A DNA stretch of 64,000 nt from positions 1 to 64,000 of the forward strand of contig JAZLDH010000021.1 in NCBI GenBank assembly GCA_045614605.1, read 5' to 3'. Of the stretch, positions 1-7,212 are shown piece after piece (position 1 is the first letter of the stretch; each line of letters opens with the position of its first letter). This stretch comes from Onthomorpha sp937906975 (lineage in GTDB: Bacteria; Bacteroidota; Bacteroidia; Bacteroidales; P3). Both the position numbers and the translations under genes were made by a program. The notes below the pieces were generated by a model that saw only the letters and a program-made list of their open reading frames with translations, searched no databases and had not been told where the DNA came from.

Positions 1-232
1 ATCTTATACCTCCGAAGATTTAATTAGAAAAAGATGCCTCTCTCTAATACTATGGGATTTTAGTCTCTCTTTCGAAAGGTTATCTCCCTGTATAAGGTAG
101 GTTGCATACGCGTTACGCACCCGTGCGCCGGTCGCCAGCAAGTGTATTGCTACACTCCTGCTGCCCCTCGACTTGCATGTGTTAAGCCTGCCGCTAGCGT
201 TCATCCTGAGCCAGGATCAAACTCTTCATTGT
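1..232 (-). rRNA. rrs: 16S ribosomal RNA, 5' part (runs off the left edge)
   Basis: Read on the minus strand, the segment begins close to position 232 with the conserved 16S start (GAAGAGTTTGATCCTGGCTC), followed by the GATGAACGCTAGCGGCAGGC block and the V1 region. The 'GCTAGCGGCAGGCTTAACAC' form is typical of Bacteroidales. Only about 230 nt of roughly 1,500 are present; the rest lies outside the window. The 5' end is set by comparison with known 16S genes and may be off by a few bases. An apparent 66-codon ORF inside it is an artefact. Confidence 0.97.
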
Positions 233-393
233 AAAAAAGTTCTTTATTTCTTAAATTAACGGTTATTGTTTCCTTACTCTAGGTACAAATACTCTTCCGT
301 ATTTGTCCGCTACCTTGGTTCCTATTGTTTCAAAGATCATTTCCCCTAAACTTCGCCTCGCTTCTCCCCTCCATACCTCGTGTTTTGGGATTG

Positions 394-424
394 CAAAAGT
401 ACTACCTTTTTCTTTACTACCAAA
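394..424 (-). promoter_or_regulatory. rRNA operon promoter (Bacteroidota type)
   Basis: On the minus strand TTTG (421-424) is followed after exactly 19 nt by TACTTTTG (394-401). This matches the Bacteroidota consensus of TTTG at -33 and TAnnTTTG at -7. Transcription would start near 388, giving a leader of about 155 nt before the mature 16S. Confidence 0.85.
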
Positions 425-767
425 CTTTTTTTAACTTTTTTTTCAATTAGTTTCGCTAACTCCCTGATTTTACGTGAGATTATTTTCCTAAATATTTTAC
501 TAGTTTTTTTATTTTTATAGGCGTTTTTTTGGGGTTTTGTAGCGTTTTTTTTGGTTTTTGATGGCTTTCTTTTGTTTAGAGTGTGTTATTTTTTAGTTTT
601 GGGGCTTATTTTTTCTTTATATATATGTTGTATGTCTTAGGTTATTTTGATTTTTCTTTGTTTTTTTTGTTTTTTTCTTTGCTTTTTTATTTTTTTTCTT
701 TGCTTTTTTGCGCGTTTTCTTAGGGTTTTTTATTGATAGTTTTTAAAAACTTCACAAAATACGAATA
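425..767. other. T-rich non-coding stretch between the rRNA promoter and yebC
   Basis: No coding potential is visible. The + strand is extremely T-rich and carries several copies of a TTTTTTCTTTGCTTTTTT-like word around 650-715, one of several such patches in intergenic DNA of this window. Part of it may act as an upstream A/T-tract (UP-like) region for the rRNA promoter; that is inference. Confidence 0.5.
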
Positions 768-799
768 AAAAAAAGCGTAAGTTTTGGTTTTACTTACGC
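767..799 (-). terminator. Rho-independent terminator of yebC
   Basis: A perfect 7-bp stem GCGTAAG (775-781) / CTTACGC (793-799) with an 11-nt loop is flanked by A8 on the left (a U-tract for the minus-strand transcript) and T5 on the right. It lies directly beyond the yebC stop codon and may work in both directions. Confidence 0.85.
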
Positions 800-823
800 T
801 TTTTATGATATGTGTTATGATTT

Positions 824-1534
824 TTACTTCATATTATGGAAAACGTTTACAACGTCATCATCGTCTTCTAATTTTGCAATTAGTTTTTCTACTTCTTGTT
901 GTTGTTCTTCGTTTAGTTCTTTTAGATCGTTTGGAATACGTTCAAATTTGAAGGTTTTGATTTCAAATTCGTTTTCTTCTAAGTATTTTTGAATTGGTCC
1001 AAATGAAGCAAAGTCAGCATAGATGAATATTTCTCCTTCGTCTGCAAAGCATTCTTCTACTCCGTAGTCGATTAATTCTAATTCTAATTCTTCTAAGTCA
1101 ATGCCTTCTTTCATTGCTACTTTGAAGTTACATTTTCTTTCAAACAAGAAATCTGTCATTCCACTTGTTCCAAGTGAGCCGTTGCAACGGTTGAATGCTG
1201 CTCTTACGTTTGCTACTGTTCTTGTTGGATTGTCGGTTGCGGTTTCTACAACTACTGCTACTCCGTGTGCTGCATATCCTTCATATACTACTTCTTTGTA
1301 GTCTGCCGTATCTTTTGAAATTGCTCTTTTTATAGCTCTTTCAACGTTTTCTTTCGGCATGTTTTCTGTTCTGGCAGTTTGTATCAATAGTCTTAGGCGA
1401 GAATTGGCTGATGGGTCTGCTCCTCCTGCTTTTACCGCCATTTCTATTTCTTTTCCAAGACGAGTGAATACTCTCGCCATATTTCCCCAACGTTTTAACT
1501 TACGTGCTTTACGATATTCAAAAGCTCTTCCCAT
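824..1534 (-). CDS. yebC: YebC/PmpR (TACO1) family protein
   Basis: 236 aa with the family layout: an N-terminal basic helical domain (residues about 1-80, with the KAGGADPSAN and NMPKENVERAIKRA blocks), then two alpha/beta domains containing YEGYAAHGVAVVVE and TDNPTRTVANVRAAF. Length is normal. YebC proteins were long described as DNA-binding regulators; newer work describes the family as ribosome-associated factors that help at polyproline stalls, so the role here is best read as cytoplasmic translation support. It is a single gene with its own promoter (-7 at 1564-1571) and a terminator just downstream. ATG start at 1534. The identification is secure; the exact role is inferred from the family. 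Confidence 0.95.
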   Translation of the reverse strand: MGRAFEYRKARKLKRWGNMARVFTRLGKEIEMAVKAGGADPSANSRLRLLIQTARTENMPKENVERAIKRAISKDTADYKEVVYEGYAAHGVAVVVETATDNPTRTVANVRAAFNRCNGSLGTSGMTDFLFERKCNFKVAMKEGIDLEELELELIDYGVEECFADEGEIFIYADFASFGPIQKYLEENEFEIKTFKFERIPNDLKELNEEQQQEVEKLIAKLEDDDDVVNVFHNMK

Positions 1535-1559
1535 TATTTTGTATATTTAATTGTTTCCT

Positions 1560-1592
1560 TTTGCAAAATTACAAATATTTTCATTATTTTTG
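1560..1592 (+). promoter_or_regulatory. Promoter of the secreted-protein pair
   Basis: TTTG (1560-1563), a 21-nt spacer, then TATTTTTG (1585-1592), close to the Bacteroidota consensus. A transcript starting near 1597 leaves a leader of about 20 nt to the ATG at 1618. Confidence 0.75.
1564..1571 (-). promoter_or_regulatory. yebC -7 element
   Basis: TAATTTTG on the minus strand, about 30 nt upstream of the yebC ATG. No clear -33 TTTG is seen. It overlaps the divergent + strand promoter. Confidence 0.6.
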
Positions 1593-1617
1593 CACTTTAA
1601 AGTTATTTTATAGAATT

Positions 1618-2436
1618 ATGAATAGAAAATTAGTTGTTTTTTTATGCCTTTTGATTGGCTGTTATTTTGGAGTTAATGCTCAAAAAACTGAGTTGAATAA
1701 AATTACTGAGGAAAATGTTACTTTTGGTATTCCAAATGGTTGGATAGCTTCAAAGACTGGTAAGAAATTGGGTGATTTTGGAGTTAGAGCTAAGGAAGAA
1801 AATGGCATAAAGTTCGTAGAAATCAATTGCACTAAACGAGTTATTGAACCTGTTACAAGACTTACCTCTATTGCTTCTAAGAGAAGTGAAAGAGAGGGCT
1901 TTGAATATATGTTGATTGACCAAGTTAAGGACGTGAAGTTTGACAATAAGAAAGCCAAGTTATTGTCTTTTACAAATACTCACTTGACAGAGGCCTCTAT
2001 TGGTGGAGTTTATGGATTGGTTGATGAGGGTTATACATATACTATTGAGTTTTATAGCGAAGATAACCCAGAAGCAAATGCTTTAATAAAGGAAATATTA
2101 AATTCAATAGAGATTGAAAAGCCTTTAACCGAGCCTAACATTGTGATTATGGAAGATGATTTCACTCCAAAGGATTGGTATGAATCAGATCAAATGAAAG
2201 AAGATGCTAAAAAGGCAGAAGCTGAGCAAGAAAAGGCGAAAGCAGATAAGGAAAAAGCAAAATTAGAAAAAGAGAAAGCAAAAGCAGATAAGCAAAAGGT
2301 TAAAACAGAAAAGAAAAAAGCGAAAGTAGAAAAGAAAGATAAGAAAGCAGAGAAGAAAGTTAAGAAAGAGTCTTCTAAAAAGAGATTTTCTATTTTCAAG
2401 AAAAAGAATAAAAAAGCAGCCGCTTCTTCTAACTAA
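1618..2436 (+). CDS. Secreted protein with long Lys/Glu/Ala-rich C-terminal tail
   Basis: 272 aa. The ATG at 1618 is chosen because upstream in-frame codons lie in or before the promoter, and because it gives a clean signal peptide (MNRKLVVFLCLLIGCYFGVNA, cleavage before Gln). The middle (about 25-170) is a small globular domain of no family I can name. The tail (about 180-272) is a charged run of EKAKA/DKEKAK-type repeats, probably a long helix or coiled coil, ending in a basic patch. It is followed 2 nt later by a predicted outer-membrane barrel gene, so the two are likely cotranscribed and may act together in the envelope. Function unknown. Confidence 0.8.
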   Translation: MNRKLVVFLCLLIGCYFGVNAQKTELNKITEENVTFGIPNGWIASKTGKKLGDFGVRAKEENGIKFVEINCTKRVIEPVTRLTSIASKRSEREGFEYMLIDQVKDVKFDNKKAKLLSFTNTHLTEASIGGVYGLVDEGYTYTIEFYSEDNPEANALIKEILNSIEIEKPLTEPNIVIMEDDFTPKDWYESDQMKEDAKKAEAEQEKAKADKEKAKLEKEKAKADKQKVKTEKKKAKVEKKDKKAEKKVKKESSKKRFSIFKKKNKKAAASSN

Positions 2437-2438
2437 AA

Positions 2439-3635
2439 ATGAAACGAAGACATATTTTTTGTTTTCTAATAGTTTTGTGGAGCAATCTTTGCTTTGCTCA
2501 ACTATCTCCTAATGAATTAAGATTTAATCTTTACAATTATAATTTTTTTGTAAACAACGAATATAAAGGCGAAAGAGTTTCTGGCTACACACTGCCAGGC
2601 TTTCGCCTTACTCCTACAATTTCCTATACCTTAAACGAAAAAATTTCAATAGAAGGCGGAGTGAGTCTTTTGCATTTTTGGGGTGCGAGCAAATACCCTA
2701 ATATTGTTTATAGCAACCTGCCTAATTGGGCTGGAAGTCAGCATCAGAGCGGAGTACATCTTGTACCGTTTTTCAGAACTACTTGGCTTATAAATCAAAA
2801 CATAAAGTTTAGCCTTGGGAATATTGATTATAGAGATTGCCACCTATTGATTGAACCATTATATAATATAGAAAACACTTTTAGTGGCGATCCTGAAATG
2901 GGTTTGCAAATAAAGGCAAATTACAATTGGTTTAAGGCTGATTTATGGCTTGATTGGCAGACTTTCATCTTTGAGAATGACAAACACAACGAAACATTTT
3001 GCTTAGGTCTTACAACGGAAACCAAAATTATCAACAAAGAAAAATTTAAACTTTCTTTACCTCTAAACGCTATTGTTCAGCATTTAGGAGGAGAAAAACT
3101 ACAAATAGAATCAAAAGTTCATTCTTGGGTGAATGCTTGCCTTGGATTGAAAAGCAATGTCAAATTATCAGAAAAGCTTAATCTTTATTTTGGAGCGGAT
3201 TATCTAAAATATAAACAACTAACAGGCAACATAATGCCTTTCAAAGACGGATTTGCACAATTTTATTACTTAGGAGCTAAAATGAAGAAGGTGAATTTTA
3301 AAATTGCTTTCTTTGATAGTGAGGATTTTATTTCAATTTTAGGAAGCCAACACTTTTGTAATTTTTCAACCAACACACCCGGATTGGTATTTGACAGAGC
3401 AAATCAATTCTATGCAAAGATTGACTATGATTACAACATAGGAAAGAATTGTAATGCTAAGTTTTATTGTCAATTGTGGCGACAAAACAAAATCACAGGC
3501 GATGTATTGCTTCCAGATTATTCAGCAGACAGTCCTGAATTTTCAGAAAAAGTTATAAGAGATGGTTTCTTCTCGTTTTCGGTTGGCGTTGTGCTAAATT
3601 TAGAGCCGTCTTTCCTTATCAAGAAGTTTAATTAA
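2439..3635 (+). CDS. Predicted outer-membrane beta-barrel protein
   Basis: 398 aa with a signal peptide ending ...NLCFAQ. The rest is a series of alternating hydrophobic/polar strands with many aromatic residues, including 'YTLNEKISIEGGVSLLHFW' and 'DYDYNIGKNCNAKFYCQL', and a C-terminal strand rich in Phe and Val, which suggests an outer-membrane beta-barrel. No specific transporter or enzyme motif is visible. It follows the upstream secreted protein by 2 nt. It converges with the metal-sensor gene, the two ending within 4 nt of each other, without a clear terminator. Barrel topology is inferred from composition only. Confidence 0.7.
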   Translation: MKRRHIFCFLIVLWSNLCFAQLSPNELRFNLYNYNFFVNNEYKGERVSGYTLPGFRLTPTISYTLNEKISIEGGVSLLHFWGASKYPNIVYSNLPNWAGSQHQSGVHLVPFFRTTWLINQNIKFSLGNIDYRDCHLLIEPLYNIENTFSGDPEMGLQIKANYNWFKADLWLDWQTFIFENDKHNETFCLGLTTETKIINKEKFKLSLPLNAIVQHLGGEKLQIESKVHSWVNACLGLKSNVKLSEKLNLYFGADYLKYKQLTGNIMPFKDGFAQFYYLGAKMKKVNFKIAFFDSEDFISILGSQHFCNFSTNTPGLVFDRANQFYAKIDYDYNIGKNCNAKFYCQLWRQNKITGDVLLPDYSADSPEFSEKVIRDGFFSFSVGVVLNLEPSFLIKKFN

Positions 3636-4102
3636 TGAATGTGAGTGTGTGTTTTACAAGTTGGACGACACACAAAAATTTGAGTAAACAACTTATCCAA
3701 AGCAGGAATTTGTGAAGGAGTTAATATAGTTCTTATTTCTCTGTATTGATTGACCGAAATATGTAAAAGGTCTGTTTGATATTTTGCAATCTTCTCCTCT
3801 ATTTCTCTAATCTTTTCCATATCTTGAGAATCTTTCTTTAAATTCTCCATAAGATACTCTTGTGTAACGTGTAGGCTATCGGCAATATACATCGCCTTAT
3901 CTTGATATTTTTCTTTTATCTTTTGATATTGCTGTTTTTGAGCTTCGGTTAAAGAAATCGCATTACTCAAATAACACTCCGTATCCACACAACAAGACTG
4001 CATACACTCATTTGGCTCTTTTCTATCAAGAGTTAAATAGATATTAACAGCAGTTAAAGCTAACAATATTACAACCTCTATAATTAAGAACTTCTTATTC
4101 AT
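3632..4102 (-). CDS. Spy/CpxP/CnrX-like periplasmic (heavy-metal) sensor protein
   Basis: 156 aa, one N-terminal membrane segment (IIEVVILLALTAVNIYL), then a mainly helical periplasmic domain with two LTxxQ-type motifs ('SLTEAQ', 'ILTPSQ') as in the Spy/CpxP/CnrX fold. Extra metal-ligand candidates stand out: 'CMQSCCVDTEC' just after the membrane segment and a CRPTCKTHTHIH tail. The ATG at 4102 is preferred over an in-frame TTG at 4114; it lies 4 nt after the anti-sigma stop, so the two are coupled. Next to an ECF sigma factor this looks like CnrX, the metal-binding member of the CnrYXH relay. The family is fairly clear; the metal is unknown. Confidence 0.8.
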   Translation of the reverse strand: MNKKFLIIEVVILLALTAVNIYLTLDRKEPNECMQSCCVDTECYLSNAISLTEAQKQQYQKIKEKYQDKAMYIADSLHVTQEYLMENLKKDSQDMEKIREIEEKIAKYQTDLLHISVNQYREIRTILTPSQIPALDKLFTQIFVCRPTCKTHTHIH

Positions 4103-4106
4103 TTTA

Positions 4107-4397
4107 CTACTCAAATAAAATTGTAGGATAATAATTAACTAATATATCAAAACAATTCTCTTCTGCAAACTGCTCAAAAGATTCTTTTTGAACAGACAAT
4201 TCTTCTTCTTTATTTACTTGATAAAAAGAATTAATTGAAAAAGCAAACACAAGCAATATACTTAAAATCTGCAAGCTATGAAGCAAGAGAAAATTACTTG
4301 TCTTATTTTTTTCATTCAAACGAGCCTGCAAACGCGTAAAAGCAAAAGGATTGACTTGTTTTTGTTTATCTTTTTCTATCAAATCTTCTATTTTCAT
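4107..4397 (-). CDS. Small single-span membrane protein, probable anti-sigma factor
   Basis: 96 aa. A cytoplasmic N-terminal part (about 1-37, charged, 'MKIEDLIEKDKQKQVNPF'), one membrane segment (about 38-60) and a short outer part rich in Glu. Size, single span and position between an ECF sigma gene (10 nt upstream) and a periplasmic sensor gene match anti-sigma factors of the CnrY type. No zinc-binding HxxxCxxC motif is seen. Function is inferred from context, not from a sequence family I can recognise. Confidence 0.65.
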   Translation of the reverse strand: MKIEDLIEKDKQKQVNPFAFTRLQARLNEKNKTSNFLLLHSLQILSILLVFAFSINSFYQVNKEEELSVQKESFEQFAEENCFDILVNYYPTILFE

Positions 4398-4407
4398 ATC
4401 CTCTTTT

Positions 4408-4962
4408 TTATTTAAAAATTTCTTTATCTATTGTTTCTATATATTTTTGAATTGATTTTCTCGCTCTAAATACAAGCACCTCCACCGATTGCAAAGAACA
4501 ATTCATAATTTCTGCTATTTCCTTTTGTGGCAATTGGTCATAAGTAAAGAGAATAAATGCTTGCTTTTGTTTTGTTGGTAGTCTGTCTAAGGCTTTATGT
4601 AGATAGTCGTTGTATTGTTTGTCTTTCAATGTCCAATCTGAGTGTTCAAAAGAGCTTGCCTTTAAAACCTCACTATTGTCCATAGAGAAAAATCGCCTTA
4701 GCTTATTTTTTTTAATTTGATTTATCGTTTTGTTTACCGCTATTCTATATATCCAAGTAGAAAGTTGCGACTTGTATTGAAACTTACCGATAGAACGATA
4801 AACCTCTAAAAAGACCTCTTGTGTCAAGTCCTCAGCCTCATCTCTATCATGCAACATTGCATAAGAGAGATTTAAGATTTTTAAATGATATTCATTAAAC
4901 AAAATCTCAAAGGCCTGCTGATCTCCTGCTGCTATGCTTGAAACAATTTGCTCCTCAGTCAT
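4408..4962 (-). CDS. RNA polymerase sigma-70 factor, ECF subfamily
   Basis: 184 aa. Region 2 is clear: 'YHLKILNLSYAMLHDRDEAEDLTQEVFLEVYR', with the DAEDLxQEVF-type core, then 'STWIYRIAVN'. Region 4 follows: 'LPTKQKQAFILFTYDQLPQKEIAEIMNCSLQSVEVLVFRARK'. Regions 1 and 3 are absent, as in ECF sigmas. It heads the set sigma, anti-sigma, periplasmic sensor. Its ATG comes immediately after the U-tract of a hairpin terminator that follows the His/Cys-rich gene, so expression may depend on read-through or on a promoter-like TACTTTTG (4968-4975) that would give an almost leaderless message. The likely role is envelope metal-stress transcription. Confidence 0.92.
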   Translation of the reverse strand: MTEEQIVSSIAAGDQQAFEILFNEYHLKILNLSYAMLHDRDEAEDLTQEVFLEVYRSIGKFQYKSQLSTWIYRIAVNKTINQIKKNKLRRFFSMDNSEVLKASSFEHSDWTLKDKQYNDYLHKALDRLPTKQKQAFILFTYDQLPQKEIAEIMNCSLQSVEVLVFRARKSIQKYIETIDKEIFK

Positions 4963-4965
4963 AAA

Positions 4966-5001
4966 AACAAAAGTAGAAGCAAGTTAGAAACTCGCCTCTA
5001 C
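4966..5001 (-). terminator. Terminator/attenuator between the His/Cys-rich gene and the sigma gene
   Basis: On the minus strand an 11-bp stem (4991-5001 with 4973-4983, including G-U pairs) with a 7-nt loop is followed by TTTTGTTTTT, which runs into the sigma-factor ATG. The U-tract also contains TACTTTTG, which matches a -7 promoter element, so terminator and promoter readings overlap. Confidence 0.75.
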
Positions 5002-5017
5002 TAATTTACAGAATTTA

Positions 5018-5362
5018 TTATTTCTTTACTTCTGCTTTTTTGTGGTGATCACATTTTCCTGTGCACTTGTGAGCTTCTGCTTTTTTGTCAGTGCAGCATT
5101 TTTTTGTATCAACTGCTTTTACTTTTTTACCATCTTTAGATTTTGCTGAACATTTGTGTTCTGCATCATGTTTGTGGTTTCCTGTACATTTGTGATTTGC
5201 ATCGTGTTTGTGTTCTCCTGTACATTTGTGAGCAGCAGCTGCTTTTTTGTCTTCACAACATTTGTGAGTAGTTTCTTTCTTTTCTACTTTTTTAACAGGT
5301 TCTTGTGCCATTGTAACGCCTGCAAATGTTAATGCAGCGATTAATACAACTAATTTTTTCAT
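5018..5362 (-). CDS. Secreted His/Cys-rich repeat protein, probable metal-binding
   Basis: 114 aa with signal peptide (MKKLVVLIAALTFAGVTMAQ). The mature part is built of repeats of the type H-K-C-T-G-x-H-K-H-D-A, with about ten Cys, some twenty His and many Lys, plus two CC pairs. Such composition points to periplasmic binding of soft or transition metals. It lies just upstream of the sigma/anti-sigma/sensor set on the same strand, separated by a hairpin terminator, and may be a target or first gene of that regulon. An AGGAGGT Shine-Dalgarno (5369-5375) precedes the ATG by 6 nt, unusual in this phylum. No TAnnTTTG element is visible upstream. Confidence 0.85.
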   Translation of the reverse strand: MKKLVVLIAALTFAGVTMAQEPVKKVEKKETTHKCCEDKKAAAAHKCTGEHKHDANHKCTGNHKHDAEHKCSAKSKDGKKVKAVDTKKCCTDKKAEAHKCTGKCDHHKKAEVKK

Positions 5363-5368
5363 TTTTTT

Positions 5369-5375
5369 ACCTCCT
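5369..5375 (-). promoter_or_regulatory. Strong Shine-Dalgarno of the His/Cys-rich gene
   Basis: AGGAGGT on the minus strand, 6 nt before the ATG at 5362. Most genes in this window lack any such sequence, as expected in Bacteroidota. Confidence 0.7.
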
Positions 5376-5463
5376 ATTTTAGTTTTTATTTATTATTTAG
5401 ACATTTCAACTTAATATTTCTTACATTTAATCTATCATTTTTCTTTTTTTCATAAAAAAAACC

Positions 5464-5471
5464 TAACTTTG
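5464..5471 (+). promoter_or_regulatory. -7 element of the FISUMP gene
   Basis: TAACTTTG, 24 nt before the ATG at 5496. It rules out the in-frame TTG at 5469 as the start codon because that codon lies inside the element. Confidence 0.65.
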
Positions 5472-5495
5472 CAACGTTTTTTAATAAAAAGGAAA

Positions 5496-6224
5496 ATGTA
5501 TAAACATATAACGTTAATAGCATTGTTATTGTTGTGTATCTCTACAAGCTTTGCACAAAATTATGATTCTCAATTCTCAAAACCAATCGTAACAGAGGAA
5601 GGTAAATTCTCTTATTATGAACTCCCTCCTATTAAAACATCGGTTGGAGAACTTATTTTCTTAGACAGAAACCTTGGTGCATTATCCTCAGATGTTAATT
5701 CAGCAGACTCTTGGGGAGATTTATATCAATGGGGACGTGCAACAGATGGACACGAAAAAAGATTATCTGACACAACCTTGGTTTTAGCAAACAATTTTCA
5801 AGTAGGACACGGCAAATTCATTGTTGATGAAAAAAAATCCAACGATTGGATGATAAATTCCGATGAAGACCTTTGGTCAAAAGAAGACGGATTGACAAAT
5901 CCTTGTCCTTGCGGATACAGACTCCCAACCTCAGAGGAATGGAGAGCGTTATTGAGTTTAGGATTTGAAGTAAAAATCACAGAAGATGGTTATTATTATC
6001 TAAGCGTTGCGGAAGGACAACTACTGCTTCCTGCTGCTGGACTTAGAAATGCTTATACAGGTCATTTCATTCACATAGGTACAAGAGGATATTATTGGGC
6101 TGCAAACACAATTGCAAGAGGCACTTCATCTTGTATTGATTTCAACAGAGACGACCTTGTTCCTAACATCACAACATACGGTTTTAGAGCTTTTGGCCGA
6201 AGCATAAGATGTATTAAAGATTAA
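5496..6224 (+). CDS. Secreted FISUMP-domain protein
   Basis: 242 aa from the ATG at 5496 (AAGGAAA just upstream), with signal peptide MYKHITLIALLLLCISTSFA. The rest fits the 'Fibrobacter succinogenes major paralogous' domain common in Bacteroidota: an early 'LIFLDRNLGA' segment, 'WGDLYQWGRATDG' in the middle, 'NPCPCGYRLPTSEEW', and a C-terminal 'GYYWAANT' and 'GFRAFGRSIRCI'. The domain is thought to be an extracellular C-type-lectin-like fold; its ligand is not known. It stands alone, with no evident partner genes. Confidence 0.85.
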   Translation: MYKHITLIALLLLCISTSFAQNYDSQFSKPIVTEEGKFSYYELPPIKTSVGELIFLDRNLGALSSDVNSADSWGDLYQWGRATDGHEKRLSDTTLVLANNFQVGHGKFIVDEKKSNDWMINSDEDLWSKEDGLTNPCPCGYRLPTSEEWRALLSLGFEVKITEDGYYYLSVAEGQLLLPAAGLRNAYTGHFIHIGTRGYYWAANTIARGTSSCIDFNRDDLVPNITTYGFRAFGRSIRCIKD

Positions 6225-6227
6225 TTT

Positions 6228-6295
6228 TGCGTTTTTTTTCTTTGACTTATTAAAATAAAGCTAAGAAAAAAATTTTTTTTCCTAAGAGATAGAAA
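6228..6295. repeat. A/T-tract intergenic element with CTTTG/CTTAG words
   Basis: T8CTTTG, then CTAAG-A7-T8-CCTAAG forming a near-palindrome. It is one of the recurring intergenic patches of this window (see also 650-715, 16330-16405, 20640-20740, 29632-29712, 53208-53270, 57795-57870). Confidence 0.55.
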
Positions 6296-6300
6296 ATTAT

Positions 6301-7212
6301 ATGCGTATATTAGAAACCATTGACGTAAGTAAGTCATATTCTTCTCACAAAGTATTAGATAAAGTCTCAATAAGCATAAAAGAAGGCGAAATTTTTGGTT
6401 TACTTGGTCCGAATGGAGCAGGAAAAACCACGCTAATTAGAATGATAAACCAAATAACAGCTCCCGATGAGGGAGAAATTTTGTTTTTGGGCAACAAATT
6501 GAAACGAGACGACATAAGATTCATTGGATATTTACCCGAAGAAAGAGGATTATATAAGAAAATGAAGGTTGGACAGCAAGCAATTTACCTTGCTGAATTA
6601 AAGGGTTTATCGAAAAATGAGGCAAAAAAACGATTAGAATATTGGTTTGACAAGTTTGAAATAAGCAGTTGGTGGAACAAACGCGTAGAAGAATTATCAA
6701 AAGGAATGGCTCAAAAGGTGCAATTCATAACAACAATTCTTCACGAGCCAAAACTATTGATTTTTGACGAACCTTTCAGTGGTTTTGACCCTTTGAATGC
6801 CAATCTTTTAAAGAATGAAATCTTAAATCTTAGAGATAAGGGTGCAACAATCATATTTTCCACTCACAATATGGAGAGTGTGGAGGAGATTTGCGACTCT
6901 ATTGCTCTTATCAACAAATCTAAGAAAATTTTAGAGGGAAATGTCTATGAGATAAAGGAAAGATTCAAACAAAATCAATTTGAAATCATCATTCCTTATC
7001 AAGAAAAGACCGATAATTTGTTAATTGAGGGTTGCTCACTCTTAAATTCACGCATAGATAAAGACAAATCTGTGTTGAAATTCTCCATTGAGCAAGGAAA
7101 AAATGCCGATTTACTATCACACATTCTAAAACATACTAACATTCTTTCTTACAGAGAGATACTTCCTTCAATGAATAACATATTTATAGAAACAGTTAGA
7201 AACAATGAATAA
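6301..7212 (+). CDS. ABC transporter ATP-binding protein
   Basis: 303 aa. Walker A 'GPNGAGKTT' (about residues 37-45), a signature variant 'LSKGMAQ', Walker B 'LLIFDEPFSGFDP' and the switch His in 'STHNMES' are all present, with a C-terminal accessory domain of about 90 aa. The closest type is the NatA/Bacteroidota DUF4162-like exporter ATPase. Its last 8 nt overlap the permease gene, so the two form one transport system in the inner membrane. The substrate (ion, peptide or lipid) cannot be told from sequence. Confidence 0.93.
   Translation: MRILETIDVSKSYSSHKVLDKVSISIKEGEIFGLLGPNGAGKTTLIRMINQITAPDEGEILFLGNKLKRDDIRFIGYLPEERGLYKKMKVGQQAIYLAELKGLSKNEAKKRLEYWFDKFEISSWWNKRVEELSKGMAQKVQFITTILHEPKLLIFDEPFSGFDPLNANLLKNEILNLRDKGATIIFSTHNMESVEEICDSIALINKSKKILEGNVYEIKERFKQNQFEIIIPYQEKTDNLLIEGCSLLNSRIDKDKSVLKFSIEQGKNADLLSHILKHTNILSYREILPSMNNIFIETVRNNE

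Noticed and set aside
4..204. 66-codon ORF on the minus strand
   Set aside because: It lies inside the 16S rRNA gene; the nucleotide sequence is conserved rRNA.
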